Below are positions 5,307 through 8,073 of a DNA stretch of 8,073 nucleotides, piece after piece. This stretch comes from Acidimangrovimonas sp. (GTDB lineage: Bacteria > Pseudomonadota > Alphaproteobacteria > Rhodobacterales > Rhodobacteraceae): NCBI GenBank assembly GCA_030147905.1, contig JASBUM010000052.1:1-8073 (forward strand), given 5' to 3'. The position numbers and the translations under genes are program-made. Every line of letters starts with the position of its first letter. Within the stretch, counting starts at the first letter, position 1. Below the pieces are notes generated by a model, which worked only from the letters and a program-made list of their open reading frames with translations, had not been told where the DNA came from and did no database searches.

Positions 5307-7157
5307 ATGGCGCCCGATGCGACCGCCCCCGTCGACGGATACGGCCGGTTGCAGCGACGCCGCCGGGCCGCTCTGGCGATCAGCCTGGGACTGGCCACCG
5401 GTGCCGGCCTTCTGTTCCTGCGCTACGGTCTGGCCGACGGGCTGGACGCGATGGATATCCTGCGCAGCGGCCTGATCTTCGGCACCACCTTCTGGCTGGC
5501 ATGGGGCGCGGTGCAGGGGCTGTGGGGCCTTGCCTGGCACGATGCCTGGCGCCCGTCCGACGCCGACGGCGGCACCCCGCTGCGCCCGCGCACCGCGATC
5601 CTGATCCCGATCTACAACGAGGATCCGGCAACCACCTTCGCCCGCGCCGCCGCCATGGCGCGATCGCTCGCGGCGGAGGGACAGGCCGCAGCCTTCGATA
5701 TCGCGCTGCTTTCGGACACCCGCAACGCCGCCATCGCCGCCGAGGAGGAGCAGCGCTTTGCCGCGCTGCAGCGTTATCTCGGCCCCGCGCATCGTGTGTG
5801 GTATCGCCGCCGGGCCGACAATATCGGCCGAAAGGCGGGGAACATCGCCGAATTCATCACCCGCTCGGGCGCGGCCTACGAGTATCTGCTTGTCCTCGAT
5901 GCCGACAGCCTGATGGAGGGGGCGACGATCGTCGAGATGGTCCGCCGGATGGAGGCCGCACCCGATCTCGGGCTGCTGCAAACCCTGCCGCAGGTGATCG
6001 GTGCACGCACCCGTTTCGGCCGCGCCCAGCAATTCTCGGCCGCGCTCTTCTCGCCGGTCTACGCGCGCGGGCTTGCGATGATGCAGGGGCGAACCGGCCC
6101 CTTCTGGGGCCACAACGCGCTGATCCGCACGCGCGCCTTCGCCGCAAGCTGTGCGATGCCGACGCTGTCGGGCCGCCCCCCCTTCGGCGGCCATGTCCTG
6201 AGCCACGATTACGTCGAGGCGGCGCTGTTGGCGCGGGCGGGCTGGTGGGTGCGGCTCGATCCGGATCTTCGCGGCTCCTACGAGGAGGGGCCCGACAACA
6301 TCATCGACTTCGCCAAGCGGGACCGGCGCTGGTGCCAGGGGAACCTGCAACATGCACGGCTCCTGGGTGCGCCGGGCCTGCGCCCCTGGAGCCGGTTCGT
6401 CTTCTTGCAGGGCATCCTTTCCTATGTCGCGCCGCTGCTGTGGCTGGCGTTCATCCTGGCCTCGATCGCCGCGCCCTTCTTCGTGCCGCCGCCCGACTAC
6501 TTCCCGCAGCCCTATCTTCTTTTCCCGGTCTTCCCGTCGAACGAGACCGCGAAGGCAATGGGACTGGCCTTCGGTGTCTTCGGCCTGTTGCTGCTGCCCA
6601 AGCTGGCTATCGCCTTGCAGGCGATTGCCAGCGGGCGGGCGCGCGCCTTCGGCGGGGCGACGCGGGTGATCCTGTCCACCTTGTGGGAACTGGCACTGTC
6701 GAGCCTGATCGCGCCGCTGATGCTGATGTTCACCACGCGATCGGTGCTGCAGGTGCTGCTGCGCCGCGACGGCGGCTGGCCGCCCAACACCCGTGGCGAC
6801 GGCCAGGTGCCGCTTGCCGACGCCTGGATGGCCTCGCGCTGGATCGTGGTGGCGGGGGGGCTGGGGCTTCTTGCCGCGGCCGCTTTCGCCCCGGATCTCA
6901 TCTTGTGGCTGCTGCCCGTCTGCCTGCCAATGCTGGCCGCGCCGCTTCTTGTCAACTGGACCGCGCGTCCGGGCAGCGGGTGGCTTGTGCAAAGCGACAG
7001 CGAACGCGCGCCACCGCCGATCCAGCTCCTGCACGAATCGGTCCTGGCCGACTGGGGGCAGATGGCGTTGCGCCCGGCCACGCGCGCGGCGACGGCCCTG
7101 CCGCCGACCGTGCAGCCCGAACGCGACACGCCCCTGAAAAGCGGTGGCGCCCGCTGA
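5307..7157 (+). CDS. opgH: Glucans biosynthesis glucosyltransferase OpgH
   Basis: A 616-residue inner-membrane processive glycosyltransferase that polymerises glucose from UDP-glucose into the OPG backbone. After a short basic N-terminus (RRRR, 17-20) come helices at about 21-38 and 50-75, then a cytoplasmic GT2 domain (about 95-345). The domain starts with ILIPIYNED and carries the family acidic residues D137 (LSDT), D198/D200 (LDADS) and D301 (SHDYVEA), plus the KRDRRW box (337-342, the QxxRW equivalent). WGHNALIR and GSYEE are also typical of OpgH. Further hydrophobic helices lie at about 364-390, 413-440, 450-475 and 512-550. E. coli OpgH is 847 residues; most of the difference is a missing N-terminal cytoplasmic region and a shorter C-terminus. 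The ATG lies four bases after the opgI stop with no Shine-Dalgarno, suggesting termination-reinitiation. TTG 5349 is a less likely alternative start. Confidence 0.95.
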   Translation: MAPDATAPVDGYGRLQRRRRAALAISLGLATGAGLLFLRYGLADGLDAMDILRSGLIFGTTFWLAWGAVQGLWGLAWHDAWRPSDADGGTPLRPRTAILIPIYNEDPATTFARAAAMARSLAAEGQAAAFDIALLSDTRNAAIAAEEEQRFAALQRYLGPAHRVWYRRRADNIGRKAGNIAEFITRSGAAYEYLLVLDADSLMEGATIVEMVRRMEAAPDLGLLQTLPQVIGARTRFGRAQQFSAALFSPVYARGLAMMQGRTGPFWGHNALIRTRAFAASCAMPTLSGRPPFGGHVLSHDYVEAALLARAGWWVRLDPDLRGSYEEGPDNIIDFAKRDRRWCQGNLQHARLLGAPGLRPWSRFVFLQGILSYVAPLLWLAFILASIAAPFFVPPPDYFPQPYLLFPVFPSNETAKAMGLAFGVFGLLLLPKLAIALQAIASGRARAFGGATRVILSTLWELALSSLIAPLMLMFTTRSVLQVLLRRDGGWPPNTRGDGQVPLADAWMASRWIVVAGGLGLLAAAAFAPDLILWLLPVCLPMLAAPLLVNWTARPGSGWLVQSDSERAPPPIQLLHESVLADWGQMALRPATRAATALPPTVQPERDTPLKSGGAR

Positions 7158-7340
7158 CCGCCAACCGCAGACGCAGAGATGCTCGCGGATGCTTACGCGC
7201 GCGGCCCCGTCAGCGCCCGGGACATGCGGTGCCCCATCCATCTGCCCGGCGCGACGTGACACAGCCCCCAGGACCCGAGCCGGGACCCGGAGCACGGCGG
7301 ATCTTCTTATCCCCGAATGCCCGCCGTTGACCCTGCGCCA
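7158..7340. other. Convergent intergenic region between opgH and the RND gene
   Basis: 183 bp between the stop codons of opgH (plus) and the RND permease (minus). I see no coding potential and no hairpin followed by a T-run in either direction. The only notable symmetry is the inverted repeat at 7294-7327. Confidence 0.6.
7294..7327. repeat. Inverted repeat ACGGCGG...CCGCCGT, possible weak bidirectional terminator
   Basis: A 7-bp perfect inverted repeat (7294-7300 and 7321-7327) with a 20-base loop, which itself contains GGAT-cttctt-ATCC. It lies between two convergent genes, where a shared terminator would be expected, but there is no T-tract on either side and the loop is long. It might be a Rho-dependent or structure-only stop, or chance in GC-rich DNA. 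Confidence 0.25.
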
Positions 7341-8073
7341 TCACCGCATGTCGTTGTCGTGCGGCGGTGCGGCGTCTGCGGCCGGCGCAGCGTCTCCGCC
7401 GCGCACCGCCGGATCCGCCTTCGCGCGGCGCAGGCCGAACCAGCGCCGCCGCGGGCGCGGCCCGTCGCGGGTCACCAGCATCAGGAGCGAGGGCGTGACC
7501 ACCAGCGTGAGGATCGTCGCGAAAGCAAGACCGAAGACGATCGCCGAGGAAAGCGCGATCCACCATTGCGTCGATGGCGCGCCCTGCGTGGTTTCGTGGT
7601 TCAGCAGTTCGAGATTGTAGCCGAACGCGATCGGCAACACGCCGAGAATGGCCGTCACCGCCGTCAGAACGACCGGGCGGGCGCGCTCGTAGCAGGTCTC
7701 GAGGATCGCCTCGACCTTCGGCATGCCCTCGGCGCGCAACTTGTCGAACGTGTCGATAAGCACGATGTTGTTGTTCACCACCACGCCGGCAAGCGCGATC
7801 ACCCCGATCCCGGTCATCACCACCGAGAAGGGCTGGCCCATGATCAAAAGCCCGAGGAAGACGCCGATCGTCGACATCACCACCGCCGAAAGCACCAGCG
7901 CGACCGAGGTGAAGCGATTGAACTGAGCCAGGAGCACCACGAAGATCAGGAACATGGCCGCGCCGAATGCCTTGGACAGGAATGCCTGGGCATCCTTCTG
8001 ATCCTGTCCCTGACCCGCCATCTTCCAGCGGATTCCCTGTTTCTCCAACCCCATGGCCGCAACCTGCCGGGAG
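7341..8073 (-). CDS. RND-family efflux permease, C-terminal part (partial, 5' end outside window)
   Basis: C-terminal 244 residues of an inner-membrane resistance-nodulation-division transporter; the frame continues past 8073, so the ATG at 8054 is internal. It begins at the end of the second periplasmic porter loop (GIRWKMAGQGQDQKDAQAFL), then shows the last five membrane helices: AAMFLIFVVLLAQF, VALVLSAVVMSTIGVFLGLL, SVVMTGIGVIALAGVVVNNN, PVVLTAVTAILGVLPIAFG and WIALSSAIVFGLAFATILTL. GVVVNNNIVLIDT matches the conserved helix-10 region of AcrB/HAE1-type pumps, and VTPSLLML closes the last helix. A charged, Ala/Pro-rich cytoplasmic tail of about 40 residues ends at TGA 7343-7341. It would form the proton-driven pump of a tripartite system; its adaptor is presumably further right. 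The substrate cannot be deduced. It is convergent with opgH and not part of the glucan operon. Confidence 0.92.
   Translation of the reverse strand, partial: SRQVAAMGLEKQGIRWKMAGQGQDQKDAQAFLSKAFGAAMFLIFVVLLAQFNRFTSVALVLSAVVMSTIGVFLGLLIMGQPFSVVMTGIGVIALAGVVVNNNIVLIDTFDKLRAEGMPKVEAILETCYERARPVVLTAVTAILGVLPIAFGYNLELLNHETTQGAPSTQWWIALSSAIVFGLAFATILTLVVTPSLLMLVTRDGPRPRRRWFGLRRAKADPAVRGGDAAPAADAAPPHDNDMR

Noticed and set aside
7281..7290. CCGGG-A-CCCGG near-palindrome after opgH as a terminator
   Set aside because: A single-base loop cannot form a hairpin of this stem and no T-run follows.
5064..7295. 743-residue open frame on the minus strand opposite opgI and opgH
   Set aside because: The translation is low-complexity, rich in Arg, Gln, Gly and Ala, with no recognisable domain. 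It lies antisense to clearly conserved OpgH and is the usual result of GC-biased codon usage suppressing stops.
5264..7330. 688-residue open frame on the plus strand in a different frame from opgH
   Set aside because: It is Arg/Pro/Ala-rich without motifs, while the overlapping frame has complete glycosyltransferase motifs and membrane helices.

Overview
The window looks like chromosomal DNA from a GC-rich alphaproteobacterium, most likely a Rhodobacterales-type organism. This is inferred from the strong G/C bias at third codon positions and from the opgG - small ORF - opgH order, which matches the opgGIH operon described for Rhodobacter sphaeroides. No rRNA, tRNA, CRISPR array or mobile element is visible.

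Left block (1-3164, minus strand): a four-gene operon read right to left. It starts with a CecR-type TetR repressor (3164-2508), then a HlyD/YbhG-type periplasmic adaptor (2511-1555), a single-domain ABC ATPase (1558-626) and an ABC-2 permease (629 to beyond base 1). All three junctions are ATGA overlaps, and each downstream start has a Shine-Dalgarno sequence inside the preceding gene, so translation is probably coupled. Gene content and order match the enterobacterial cecR-ybhGFSR drug-export locus, but the ATPase has one nucleotide-binding domain rather than two. A promoter with a 16-bp inverted repeat lying almost entirely in its spacer sits just upstream of the repressor, which suggests autorepression.

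Middle (3165-3417): a 253-bp divergent intergenic region with the repressor promoter on one side and no convincing promoter for the rightward genes.

Right block (3418-7157, plus strand): an osmoregulated periplasmic glucan operon. It encodes a Tat-exported OpgG/OpgD-family protein, a small OpgI-like ORF of 77-81 residues, and the membrane glucosyltransferase OpgH. OpgH would polymerise glucose from UDP-glucose and pass the chain across the inner membrane, and the OpgG-type protein would act on it in the periplasm. The small ORF and opgH are in the same reading frame, separated only by TAG-CCG. This is the most interesting feature of the window.

Right edge (7341-8073, minus strand): the C-terminal part of an RND efflux permease, converging on opgH across a 183-bp gap with no clear terminator. 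No succinyltransferase gene (opgC) follows opgH here, unlike in R. sphaeroides.
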